DNA from: Bacteroidales bacterium
Lineage (GTDB): Bacteria > Bacteroidota > Bacteroidia > Bacteroidales > UBA932
Length of the DNA: 19,326 nucleotides
Assembly: GCA_023227835.1 (NCBI GenBank)
Contig: JALOCI010000050.1
Coordinates: forward strand, 1 to 19,326
Reading direction: 5' to 3'
Below the pieces are notes generated by a model, which saw only the letters and a list, made by a program, of their open reading frames with translations, was not told where the DNA came from and ran no database searches. Both the position numbers and the translations under genes were made by a program. This document shows positions 5,203 to 12,115 of the stretch, one piece after another; within the stretch, counting starts at the first letter, position 1; the number at the start of each line of letters is the position of its first letter.

Positions 5203-6096
5203 ATGGAACAAATGCTAAACATCTCACAGATCACCGCCGACCCGGCCATCCAGCCCCGCGCGGGGATGGATATGCCGACGGTGTTGGAATACGCAGGGGA
5301 GATGCAGGCCGGGACGCAGTTCCCCCCAGTCGTGGTCTTCCACGATGGCGCGAGCTACTGGTTGGCGGATGGCTTTCACCGGTATGAGGCCGCGCGACAG
5401 TCGCAGTTCTCGGTGCTGGCCGCCGACGTCCGCGAGGGTGGACGGCGTGAGGCGATTCTGTACAGCGTGGGGTCGAACGCGGCGCACGGCCTGCGCCGGT
5501 CCAACGCCGACAAGCGGCGCGCGGTGGCGACGCTCCTCCGCGACGAGGAATGGCGCGCGTGGAGCGATCACGAGATCGCCCGCAAGTGCGCGGTGAGCGC
5601 GATGTTTGTGGGGACGTTACGGCGCGAGATGGCCGACGAGATTGGGCCACGGCCGGATGAGGTGAAGGCGAATCGCGGTGGGACGGTGTATACGGTGCAA
5701 GTAGACGGTAGACGGCAGACGGGAGACGGGGGGGAGGCGCTGCGTGCTGAGGTAGAGCGGACGGTGCCGGAGCAGATCACTATGCAGCCGTCAGCGGTCA
5801 GTGGGCAGCCCAAGGCATTGGATATGCGCCCGGCGGCGACCGCGACGCCTGCGGCCCCGGCGATGCCGCAACGGTTGGTGATGCAGCCGGTACAGGCAAC
5901 GCCAACGGTGGAAGAAAAGGATGTGCTGGTGAGCATTCGCATCAAACCCGGCGCAGATCTGGAACAGCGCAAGGTGGTAGTGACGGTGGCCGAGGAGTTC
6001 GGCCTGGGGAAGTGGAGCGAAGGCGTCTACTGCGACTTGATGCACTTGGTCAATGAGATGCTGATGCGTTACTGGTTAGACAAACAAGGAGGCTAG
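5203..6096 (+). CDS. ParB-like protein (PRTRC-type ParB)
   Basis: This 297-residue protein has a ParB/sulfiredoxin-like N-terminal domain (about 5-80) with the signature DGFHRYEAAR at 56-65. A helical segment NADKRRAVATLL (101-112) and a helix-turn-helix (about 119-143, WSDHEIARKCAVSAMFVGTL) follow. A low-complexity Ala/Pro/Met linker (about 150-240) leads to a separate C-terminal domain (about 243-295). ParB proteins bind centromere-like sites and aid segregation; some relatives with this layout are nucleases or regulators. No ParA lies in the window; the motor candidate is the actin-like protein at 10292. It opens the PRTRC-type cluster. Part of the linker is coded by a TAGACGG-type repeat. 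Confidence 0.75.
   Translation: MEQMLNISQITADPAIQPRAGMDMPTVLEYAGEMQAGTQFPPVVVFHDGASYWLADGFHRYEAARQSQFSVLAADVREGGRREAILYSVGSNAAHGLRRSNADKRRAVATLLRDEEWRAWSDHEIARKCAVSAMFVGTLRREMADEIGPRPDEVKANRGGTVYTVQVDGRRQTGDGGEALRAEVERTVPEQITMQPSAVSGQPKALDMRPAATATPAAPAMPQRLVMQPVQATPTVEEKDVLVSIRIKPGADLEQRKVVVTVAEEFGLGKWSEGVYCDLMHLVNEMLMRYWLDKQGG
5700..5732 (+). repeat. AGACGG micro-repeat inside the ParB-like linker
   Basis: Four AGACGG-type units lie in tandem (about 5702, 5709, 5716 and 5724), encoding VDGRRQTGDGG in the variable linker. The same unit recurs between genes at 10221-10252 and 14904-14917 and, degenerate, at 3198-3236. It appears to be a dispersed short tandem repeat that inserted in frame here. 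Confidence 0.5.
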
Positions 6097-6098
6097 AC

Positions 6099-6752
6099 AT
6101 GGCAACAAGAATTTTCAAGTATCAGGATCAGACGTGGGAGGATCCCGGCGAGGGGTTCTCGAATGAGGATGTGAAGAAACATCTCACGCAGTTTTTTCCA
6201 GAGCTGGCGCAGGCGACGATTGAGGTGAAGGAATTAGACGACGGCTCGACCGAGGTGCGGTTCGTGAAAAAGGCGGGGACGAAGGGCGCGAAAGCCTGCG
6301 AGATCGGAGCGCACGGACTGGAATTGGCAGGTTACTGCTACGGCGCGTTATACGTGCGCGCCGGCGGGATGCACGCGTGCGAGCGCCACGTGCGGCTGCT
6401 GGATGCGTTCGTGCAGCGGCAGACGGGCCAGACATTCACGGAATGGTACGCAGACCTCTCCGCTGTGGATCGCGAGGTGGCGGTGGTCGAGGGCACAACT
6501 ATGGGGTGGCAGTTCGTCACAGATCAGGCCGGCACGTGCGTTTATTGCGGCGAGCCGGTGTATAGCGAGGGTCTGGAGCCGCCGATGTGCGAACGGCATT
6601 ACGAGTTAGCATTATTGATGAGCCGTTGCGAGCGCCAGGGGCATGAGGTGACCGCAGAGAATGTGATCCAGCGGATGAAGGCAGCGCAGTTCGCGGTGTG
6701 GCACGTGGCCGAGGCCGAGGTCGCAGGACTATTGTCGGGGATGGTGGGGTAG
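6099..6752 (+). CDS. Ubiquitin-like PRTRC-C domain fused to a zinc-binding domain
   Basis: Residues 1-63 match the PRTRC-C beta-grasp pattern as I know it: RIFKYQ, a DP-containing turn, a helix, FPEL near 33-36, a second strand pair, and a terminal GTKG at 60-63. A further 150 residues follow. They hold two similar metal-like sites: Cys80 with CERH (94-97), and Cys147-x2-Cys150 with CERH (164-167). The second is a full C2CH treble-clef or ribbon-type set. PRTRC-C proteins are normally about 70 residues, so the fusion is unusual. E1-, E2- and JAMM-like proteins are encoded just downstream. AGGAGG lies 6 bases before the ATG. A RING-like adaptor or E3-like role is a hypothesis only. Confidence 0.65.
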   Translation: MATRIFKYQDQTWEDPGEGFSNEDVKKHLTQFFPELAQATIEVKELDDGSTEVRFVKKAGTKGAKACEIGAHGLELAGYCYGALYVRAGGMHACERHVRLLDAFVQRQTGQTFTEWYADLSAVDREVAVVEGTTMGWQFVTDQAGTCVYCGEPVYSEGLEPPMCERHYELALLMSRCERQGHEVTAENVIQRMKAAQFAVWHVAEAEVAGLLSGMVG

Positions 6753-6995
6753 ATGAACGGGGGCGATATTGCGGCGCGCGTGGATGGACTGGCGCCGCTG
6801 CACATGGAGCCGGTGAACGTGGTGGTGCAGTTGCTCAATGGCGCGGTTCCCCCGGAGGAAATGCCGGAGGTTCTGGCAGAGTTGGAGAATATGACGGACG
6901 AGATCGTGACGCACGCGCGATGCGTGCAGGCGACGGTGAAGGGAGTTCTGGCGTGTACACCGCAAGCAGCGACGTGCATCCCTACCGGTTTCTGA
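6753..6995 (+). CDS. Hypothetical protein, 80 residues
   Basis: The start follows the previous stop directly (TAGATG). The product is helical over about 20-65, with several Met and Glu residues and Cys at 57, 68 and 74. The last 14 codons overlap the next gene in another frame and read less like protein (TPQAATCIPTGF), so the natural end may be earlier in relatives. It sits where a PRTRC cassette carries its small accessory genes. No specific family can be assigned. Confidence 0.45.
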   Translation: MNGGDIAARVDGLAPLHMEPVNVVVQLLNGAVPPEEMPEVLAELENMTDEIVTHARCVQATVKGVLACTPQAATCIPTGF

Positions 6996-7870
6996 CGGCC
7001 AACGCGCTGGCCGTAGCGTTGCAACGTTTCCGGTTGCCGCGCTACTCCGGCTTGGCAGAGGCGCTCGGCGATTACGAGATTTACGGCCGCGCGGCGGCGT
7101 TGTGGCGCGGCCTGTGGCCGGATGCGCCGTTACCAGCAGGGGACGTTTGGGGCGTGGAGGTAGATCTGCTGGATCGGATTGCGGCAGAGTGCTTCCCACT
7201 CTCAGAGATGGTGGACGAGATGATTTTTAGCGCAGGGGAACACGCGCTCTACGGGTACGTGGATCACGCGAGCTGGGGCATCGGCTGGGAGAGCGGCGGG
7301 TTCGCGGAGCTTTCGCCAGAGTACAAGCCGCTGGCCGCGTTGGTGGCGAGCGAGTTGCAGCCCGCGGCCGGTTGGGAAGACGCGCAGATGACGTTCCTGG
7401 ATGATGCGCAGGCGTGGCTGGCGGAGTGGGGCGTGCCGCCCCTGGATGAGGACGCGGCGCTATTCTACGGCGACATCCGCCGGACGCTGGCCGAGATGCT
7501 GCCCCCCTTCGATGGGCTGGCGGTGGCCTACGATTGCCTGCTGCGCAATACGGGCAATCCGTTCCTCGACCTTGTCGACTGTGGCTGGCGAGGCGAATAT
7601 GATACGTGGGATCAGATGGCTGATTATGGGTGGACGACGGAGGACGTGCGCGCGCTGGCCGCGTTGTACGACCAGGCGCTGCCCCGGATCAAGCGGCTGG
7701 AAGCGTATCTGGAGTGGTGGTCGTCCGACACAGCAGGGCGGACGACTGAGGTATTGGAGGCGCTGGCCGCGGTGTTCGAGCTGGACAGCACAGAACCGGG
7801 CACGGGGCTACTGATTGACATCCTATGTCCAGATGGAGGCTATGATGACGCAGGCAGTTGGAATTTATAG
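6953..7870 (+). CDS. Large acidic PRTRC-cassette protein (PRTRC-F position)
   Basis: A 305-residue acidic protein rich in Trp and Tyr, with helical repeats throughout (for example WLAEWGVPPLDEDAALFYGDI near 160) and no membrane segment. GTG 6953 is the best start: GAAGGGAG ends about 8 bases upstream, and everything before it in the frame reads as Gly/Arg-rich noise. It overlaps the previous gene by 43 bases and the E2-like gene by 26. PRTRC clusters include a large poorly characterised protein (PRTRC-F). Size and position fit, but I cannot confirm homology by eye. Confidence 0.6.
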   Translation: MYTASSDVHPYRFLTANALAVALQRFRLPRYSGLAEALGDYEIYGRAAALWRGLWPDAPLPAGDVWGVEVDLLDRIAAECFPLSEMVDEMIFSAGEHALYGYVDHASWGIGWESGGFAELSPEYKPLAALVASELQPAAGWEDAQMTFLDDAQAWLAEWGVPPLDEDAALFYGDIRRTLAEMLPPFDGLAVAYDCLLRNTGNPFLDLVDCGWRGEYDTWDQMADYGWTTEDVRALAALYDQALPRIKRLEAYLEWWSSDTAGRTTEVLEALAAVFELDSTEPGTGLLIDILCPDGGYDDAGSWNL

Positions 7871-8549
7871 CGCGCTGGAGGCGGCACGCGCAGGGTTGAT
7901 GAGCGCAGAGAACGCGCAACGGCTGTTGGGACGCGTGGATCTGTACGACGAGACGATCCTCCTCACCCGCTACGGGCAGGATGGGAAACCGGCGACGGCG
8001 TTCGAGGTGGATCCGCGCGACCTGGCGGCAGCCTTCGCCGGGGAGACGCTGACAACGGGCCTGCTGCCCAAAGGGTGTTTGTGGGTGGGGCGGCAGAAGG
8101 GCGCCGAGGCGGTGGGGATGTACGTGCCGCCGGCGCGGCACACACTGCGCAACGAAGGCGCAACGCTGTATGACGTCCCGCTGCCCGGGCTGGTCTTTGC
8201 CGGCAATGGGAGCGAATACCGCGTGTGGGCAGTGAAGGCACACCCTAGCGAGGAGAGCGAGCGGCTGTTTCACGCGCCGCTGCCGAACGTCAACCTGGGC
8301 AGCGGGGTGATTTGCCAGGGATCAGCGGCGTTCCCGGTGTGCAGTGTGGCAACGATCCGCGCAGCGGTAAAGGTCTTCTTCGAGTCGGCGTTCAACGCGG
8401 ACCTGAGCAACGGCAAAGTGCGGACGGAGAAGGAGAACGTGTGGCGCTATCTGACGCAGCTCAGCGGAACGGAGACGTTCCCCCTGGAGGACCTGCTCGC
8501 CACACGGTTCACGGTGGGGGACGCGCTGCGCGGGGAGATTGCAGGATGA
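7845..8549 (+). CDS. PRTRC system protein B, E2/UBC-fold (Prok-E2_D-like)
   Basis: This 234-residue protein fits the prokaryotic E2 family D (PRTRC-B). An N-terminal region (1-110) includes LLPKGCLWVGRQ. Then comes the family-typical core LPGLVFAGNGSEYRVWAVKA (113-132), an LFHAPLPNVN strand (141-150) and GVICQGSA with Cys157; Cys166 lies just after. FFESAFNADLSNG follows at about 178-190. E2-fold proteins accept a ubiquitin-like protein from an E1; whether a cysteine here is catalytic is not known. GGAGG (7835-7839) lies 5 bases before ATG 7845; ATG 7842 is too close to it. The gene sits directly before the JAMM and E1-like genes, each joined by ATGA overlaps. Confidence 0.75.
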   Translation: MTQAVGIYSALEAARAGLMSAENAQRLLGRVDLYDETILLTRYGQDGKPATAFEVDPRDLAAAFAGETLTTGLLPKGCLWVGRQKGAEAVGMYVPPARHTLRNEGATLYDVPLPGLVFAGNGSEYRVWAVKAHPSEESERLFHAPLPNVNLGSGVICQGSAAFPVCSVATIRAAVKVFFESAFNADLSNGKVRTEKENVWRYLTQLSGTETFPLEDLLATRFTVGDALRGEIAG

Positions 8550-9115
8550 TGCGCATCAATCCGGCCCAGTACGAGATTTACCGGGGGCAGCAGATTCGCC
8601 TCGGGGCGGGCTGCGCGTTCGGGTACTACTTCGCGGGGAACGGGACGTTCAAGTTCGCGGAGAATGAGCATATGCGCGTGTTAATGCCCCTGGCGCAGTT
8701 CCGCGCGGCCGGGTTGCCGAACCTGACGCCGTTCTGCACCCTGAAGGGCGAGCGCTTGCCGGTGGCGGTGCTGCACGCGATTTTCAAGGATGCGCGGGCG
8801 CAGGCCCAGGCGCGGCCCATCGAGGTGATGTATCACGTGAAGGCGCAGGATGGCCGGGTGGTCGTGGACTGCCCGGAGCAGGATGGCGGGGCGAGCAGTC
8901 TCCGCTACAAGGGCGGCGATGATCCGCACATCCTGTTGGACGTACATTCGCATTGTGAGATGCACGCCTTCTTCAGCAACACCGACAATCGCGATGAACA
9001 AGGCTTTCGGTTGTATGGCGTCCTCGGCAATGTTTTCACGCGCCCCACGGCGCTCTTCCGGGTGGGGATGTACGGGGATTTTTGGCCGTTGCACAAGGAG
9101 CAGATTTTCCAATGA
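8546..9115 (+). CDS. JAB/JAMM metallopeptidase (PRTRC system protein A)
   Basis: A 189-residue protein with a complete JAMM zinc motif: His134-x-His136, seven residues, Ser144, two residues, Asp147 (VHSHCEMHAFFSNTD). Glu93 in PIEVMYHV is a good candidate for the catalytic glutamate. JAMM enzymes cleave isopeptide or peptide bonds after the C-terminus of ubiquitin-like proteins, so this is the candidate processing or deconjugating enzyme for the 6099 protein. The N-terminal 80 residues form the extra domain typical of PRTRC-A. The start overlaps the E2-like stop, and the tandem ATGATG leaves 8546 or 8549 as starts. Confidence 0.82.
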   Translation: MMRINPAQYEIYRGQQIRLGAGCAFGYYFAGNGTFKFAENEHMRVLMPLAQFRAAGLPNLTPFCTLKGERLPVAVLHAIFKDARAQAQARPIEVMYHVKAQDGRVVVDCPEQDGGASSLRYKGGDDPHILLDVHSHCEMHAFFSNTDNRDEQGFRLYGVLGNVFTRPTALFRVGMYGDFWPLHKEQIFQ

Positions 9116-9903
9116 ACACGCTCGCGCTTGAAAAACGGCACACGGTCGAATTGGGGGATATGCGTCAGAATGGCATCCTGTTGGTGGGCTGCGGGGGCAC
9201 GGGTTCGTTTCTCGCGCTGCACCTGGCGCGGTTGGCCTGGCACCTGCGCGAGCGCAACGGGCAATCGTTGCCGCTGACGTTCGTTGATCCGGACCGGGTC
9301 GAGTTGCAGAACGTAGGGCGGCAGAATTTCTGCCCGGCGGAGATCGGCCAGTACAAGGCGTGGACGTTGATGCGGCGCTACAACGCGGCCTTCGGCCTGG
9401 ACATCCAGGCGCATACGCAGCCCTTTGATAGGGAGATGGCCTACCAGCAGCGCGTGCGCATCGTCGCCGGTTGTGTGGACAACGGGGCGGCCCGGAGCGC
9501 TATCGCTGACGCGGTGCTACGCTGCAACGGCAAGGTGTGGTGGCTGGACGCGGGCAATCACGAATTCAGCGGCCAGATACTCCTAGGCAATAGCGAGACC
9601 GCGCGCCCGCAGATTTCGCCGGTGATGCGCGCCTGCACCGACTTGCCGTTGCCGAGCGTGACCCACCCGGAGTTGCTCGAGATTCACCCCAGGGGTGAAT
9701 TAGCAGGTGAGAGTTGCGCGGAACTGGCGCTGCGGGACGCGCAGAGCCTGATGATCAATCAGATGATGGCCGGGTGGATGGCGAACTATCTCACGCGGCT
9801 GTTGGTGAGTCGTGACCTCGACGTCCAAGCGACGTATATCGACTTGGTGACGGGCGCGGCCCGGAGCGTAGCGATTACAGAGGAGGCAGGGGATGCGGAT
9901 TGA
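9112..9903 (+). CDS. ThiF-family E1-like adenylyltransferase (PRTRC ThiF)
   Basis: A 263-residue ThiF/MoeB/E1-type enzyme. The Rossmann nucleotide site GCGGTGS is at 26-32. The second strand has VDPDRVELQNVGRQNF (58-73), the D-x-D/N-x-x-RQ signature. CVDN (121-124) and a LDAGNH strand near 146 follow. SCAELALRDAQSLMIN (201-216), with Cys202, resembles the Cys-containing C-terminal motif of PRTRC ThiF proteins. Such enzymes activate the C-terminus of a ubiquitin-like protein with ATP. The start overlaps the JAMM stop (ATGA), with AAGGAG 11 bases upstream. Together with the E2-, JAMM- and Ub-like genes it completes the set. Confidence 0.85.
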   Translation: MNTLALEKRHTVELGDMRQNGILLVGCGGTGSFLALHLARLAWHLRERNGQSLPLTFVDPDRVELQNVGRQNFCPAEIGQYKAWTLMRRYNAAFGLDIQAHTQPFDREMAYQQRVRIVAGCVDNGAARSAIADAVLRCNGKVWWLDAGNHEFSGQILLGNSETARPQISPVMRACTDLPLPSVTHPELLEIHPRGELAGESCAELALRDAQSLMINQMMAGWMANYLTRLLVSRDLDVQATYIDLVTGAARSVAITEEAGDAD

Positions 9904-10195
9904 GATGGCACTGTTGCGCATAGAGGGCGGCATCGGAACACTGCAAGACGCGGAAATCCTGCGGCAAGAGATCGCCGCGCGGACGGTCCAGGTAGAAGGG
10001 ATGCGGCAGGAGATGGAGGAAGCGCGCCGGGAGTTGCAAACACTGATGTCACTGGCCGCCGAGCTGCGCGAGGCGATGAAAGACCATGAGGCCTGGAACA
10101 CAGTAGACAAGCAGCGCCGGGTGAAGGACACGGCCCGCGCGCTGGATGTGTACCTGCTGCGTGCGGCAGGTGAGAAGATCGGCGTATTCCGTTAA
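9893..10195 (+). CDS. Coiled-coil protein, 100 residues
   Basis: Almost entirely helical, with heptad-like spacing from about 15 to 72 (LQDAEILRQEI, VEGMRQEMEEARREL, LAAELREAM), then a basic segment (KQRRVKDTARALDVYLLRAAG). It overlaps the ThiF-like gene by 11 bases, with GGAGGCAGGGG upstream. It probably makes a dimeric scaffold within the PRTRC complex; no family was recognised. Confidence 0.65.
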   Translation: MRIEMALLRIEGGIGTLQDAEILRQEIAARTVQVEGMRQEMEEARRELQTLMSLAAELREAMKDHEAWNTVDKQRRVKDTARALDVYLLRAAGEKIGVFR

Positions 10196-10291
10196 TACCG
10201 CATAATGGCGGTTCTTGAGCGGTAGACGGTAAACGATAGACGGTAAACAGGGCTTTTAGTGGGTTTAAAAACGGCAGTTAAGGGAGGTATG
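10196..10291. repeat. Intergenic with TAGACGGTAAAC repeat before the parM-like gene
   Basis: TAGACGGTAAAC occurs twice (10223-10234 and 10238-10249), belonging to the same family as 5700-5732 and 14904-14917. A small ACCGC/GCGGT hairpin (about 10197-10213) precedes it. The gap separates the coiled-coil gene from the ParM-like gene. Repeats in this place could be binding sites for the ParB-like or RHH proteins, or a simple repeat expansion. Confidence 0.45.
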
Positions 10292-11239
10292 ATGATTCAG
10301 GCGCTAGACTTTGGGGCAGGGAACTACAAACGCTTTGGGGCAGACGGCGCGCAGGTAATGCCGTCGCAGGTAGCCTCCGTGTTGGGGGAGTCGTTGGGCC
10401 GGTCGGCCGGGCTGAAGACGCGCAAGGCGCCGACGTGCATAGGATTGAACGGCTCGCGTTTTTATGTGGGCGTGGGCGCACACGACTGGGGTAGGCCGAT
10501 AGAGAATCTAGCGGACGAGCGTTTCGTGGCCGGCGCGCCGGAGCTGCGCGCGCTGGTGTACGCGACGTTGCCGTCAACGGATGAGGCGCTACACGTCATC
10601 GTGGGGCTGCCACAAAGCGCGCTGGCCGATGGGCAGGCGCGCGACACGGCAGACGCGGTACGTGGGTGGATCACCGGCGCGCACGAGTGGACGGTGGACG
10701 GCGAGGCGCGCACGGCGACGGTCGCCCAGGTGACGGTGGCCTCGCAAGCGGCCGGGGCGCTCTTCGATTATCTGCTGGATGACGACGGCGTATTCCTCCC
10801 GGCGCGCAAGGCGCACTTCAAGGAAGAGCTGGGGGTGGTCAGCGTGGGGATGAGCACGCTGGAGCTGCTGGTGGTGCGCAATGGCGCGCCCGTGGAACGT
10901 TTTACCGCCAGCCTCACGGCGGGCGTGCGGCGCGTGCTCGACCTGGTAGATCCCCAGGGCCTGTACAGCCGGGGCGAACTGGACGAGGCGCTGCGCGCCA
11001 ACCGGCTCGACGTGAGCAAGGCGCTGCCGGTCTGGGGCAGCGAGGTTAGCGGCCACATCGAAAACGCGTGGGGGAAGGCCTTCCGCCGTTTTGCCGCTGT
11101 GCTGCTGGTCGGAGGCGGGGCATTGCTTCTGCAGCCCACGCTGCTCGGCCTGTTCAATGGGCGCTCGGTGTTGATGCCGGATCCCATTATCAGCGTGGCG
11201 CGCGGGTTGTACAAGCTCGCGGTGATGAAGAGCAAGTAG
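10292..11239 (+). CDS. ParM/StbA-like actin homologue (PRTRC system protein D)
   Basis: A 315-residue actin-fold protein of the ParM/StbA plasmid-segregation type, expected to form ATP-driven filaments that push plasmid copies apart. Phosphate-1 is LDFGAGN (5-11), HVIVGLPQSA lies at 101-110, phosphate-2 is VSVGMSTLE (173-181) and the adenosine motif is LLVGGGALLL (281-290). The usual Asp of phosphate-2 (DxGxxT) is Ser174 here, which may weaken ATP hydrolysis. GGGAGG (10282-10287) lies 4 bases before ATG 10292, while ATG 10289 is too close. A ParR-like gene follows 12 bases downstream, as in parMR operons. Confidence 0.8.
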   Translation: MIQALDFGAGNYKRFGADGAQVMPSQVASVLGESLGRSAGLKTRKAPTCIGLNGSRFYVGVGAHDWGRPIENLADERFVAGAPELRALVYATLPSTDEALHVIVGLPQSALADGQARDTADAVRGWITGAHEWTVDGEARTATVAQVTVASQAAGALFDYLLDDDGVFLPARKAHFKEELGVVSVGMSTLELLVVRNGAPVERFTASLTAGVRRVLDLVDPQGLYSRGELDEALRANRLDVSKALPVWGSEVSGHIENAWGKAFRRFAAVLLVGGGALLLQPTLLGLFNGRSVLMPDPIISVARGLYKLAVMKSK

Positions 11240-11251
11240 GCGCGAGTAGGG

Positions 11252-11473
11252 ATGGGGAGACCACGCAAGGCAGCAGAGACAGTGACGCACCAGGTGAAGC
11301 TGGTGCTGACGTTGGGCGAGGATGATGATCTCATCCAATTTATGGCGATGCTGCCGGCGCGGGCGAAGGCGAACGCGGTGAAAGCGGCAATGCGCTCGGG
11401 GATGACGGTGGCGGTGGTCGAGGATGAGGATGACGCCGAGTTGTACGCGGCGTTGGCGGATATGGTTTTATGA
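11252..11473 (+). CDS. ParR-like ribbon-helix-helix protein
   Basis: A 73-residue protein with a basic start (MGRPRKA), a strand (THQVKLVLTLG, about 12-22), a helix (about 23-34) and a second helix (ARAKANAVKAAMRSG, about 36-50), then an acidic tail. This is the RHH order found in ParR adaptors, which bind the parC centromere and cap ParM filaments. Its place right after the actin-like gene supports that reading. GAGTAGGG precedes the ATG. The stop codon lies inside a long AT-rich dyad that may be its binding site. Confidence 0.65.
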   Translation: MGRPRKAAETVTHQVKLVLTLGEDDDLIQFMAMLPARAKANAVKAAMRSGMTVAVVEDEDDAELYAALADMVL

Positions 11474-11509
11474 TGCAAGAAACTAAAAATAGTTTATTGC
11501 ATCATAAAA
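11466..11509. promoter_or_regulatory. AT-rich 20-bp dyad after the parR-like gene
   Basis: TTTTATGATGCAA (11466-11478) and AAACTA (11480-11485) pair with TAGTTT (11490-11495) and TTGCATCATAAAA (11497-11509) around an AAAA centre. One mismatch (G11479/A11496) splits 19 paired positions. It is sharply AT-rich against GC-rich surroundings and spans the parR-like stop. It lacks a T run, so terminator function is weak. A ParR or ParB site, or an operator, fits better. Confidence 0.6.
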
Positions 11510-11525
11510 CTAACTGAGGATCAAG

Positions 11526-11580
11526 GGTGGGGATGGTAGCGCATCCCCACCGGCGGGCGAGGGAGGTACATCTCGCCCGC
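11526..11580 (+). promoter_or_regulatory. Two tandem GC hairpins in a 5' leader
   Basis: GGTGGGGATG (11526-11535) pairs with CATCCCCACC (11542-11551) around GTAGCG. GCGGGCGAG (11553-11561) pairs with CTCGCCCGC (11572-11580) around a loop with GGAGG. Both stems are perfect. The next gene's own Shine-Dalgarno site (11593-11598) lies just after. They could stabilise or attenuate the mRNA, or form part of a centromere region. Confidence 0.55.
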
Positions 11581-11605
11581 AGAGAGTATACAGGAGGGAC
11601 ACAGT

Positions 11606-12115
11606 ATGACAACTAACATGTGGCTGTACGCGACCGGGGCGGTCGTTTTGGTCGTGCTCGTGACGGCCTTCTGGCGAAAGATCGTGCGTGCCGTTTTGTT
11701 GCTGGCCGGGATGGGGTTGGTCGGGTTGATTGCGTGGGCCTTCGCGCAACAGGCGACGGCGACGCGGCAAGTAGCGACGGCCGCCACGGCGGCGGCGCGG
11801 GGTGGGGCAGCGATTAACATTGTGGTCGCCGTGCTGGCCGGAGTCTTTTGTCTTGGAGCGGCAGTGCTGGCGGTGTACGTGCTGGCGCGCCGGTGGATGC
11901 TGCAGCAGGAATGGGGCGCGGCGCGTATGGGAGCAGCGCTACCGTATCCACAGATGCAAGCGCCGCAGATGCACGATTCTGGGGCAGTGAACGCGCTGGT
12001 GCAGCTCGAGGTGTTACGGGCGCTGCGCGACCTGCGTTCCCCGCAACAGACTGCGCTGGTGCTAGAGCGCGACGAGGGCGATGACGACGGGTACGCGGGG
12101 TGGTGGGGTGCGTAA
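11606..12115 (+). CDS. Multi-span membrane protein, 169 residues
   Basis: Hydrophobic segments at about 6-22, 28-48 and 70-93 indicate three membrane spans, with an Ala/Thr-rich loop (TATRQVATAATAAARGG) between the second and third. The C-terminal 75 residues are soluble, Met/Gln-rich, then helical and acidic. GGAGGG (11593-11598) lies 7 bases before ATG 11606. It begins a tightly overlapped run with the lipoprotein and the FtsK-like ATPase, suggesting they form one membrane complex. No family recognised. Confidence 0.7.
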   Translation: MTTNMWLYATGAVVLVVLVTAFWRKIVRAVLLLAGMGLVGLIAWAFAQQATATRQVATAATAAARGGAAINIVVAVLAGVFCLGAAVLAVYVLARRWMLQQEWGAARMGAALPYPQMQAPQMHDSGAVNALVQLEVLRALRDLRSPQQTALVLERDEGDDDGYAGWWGA

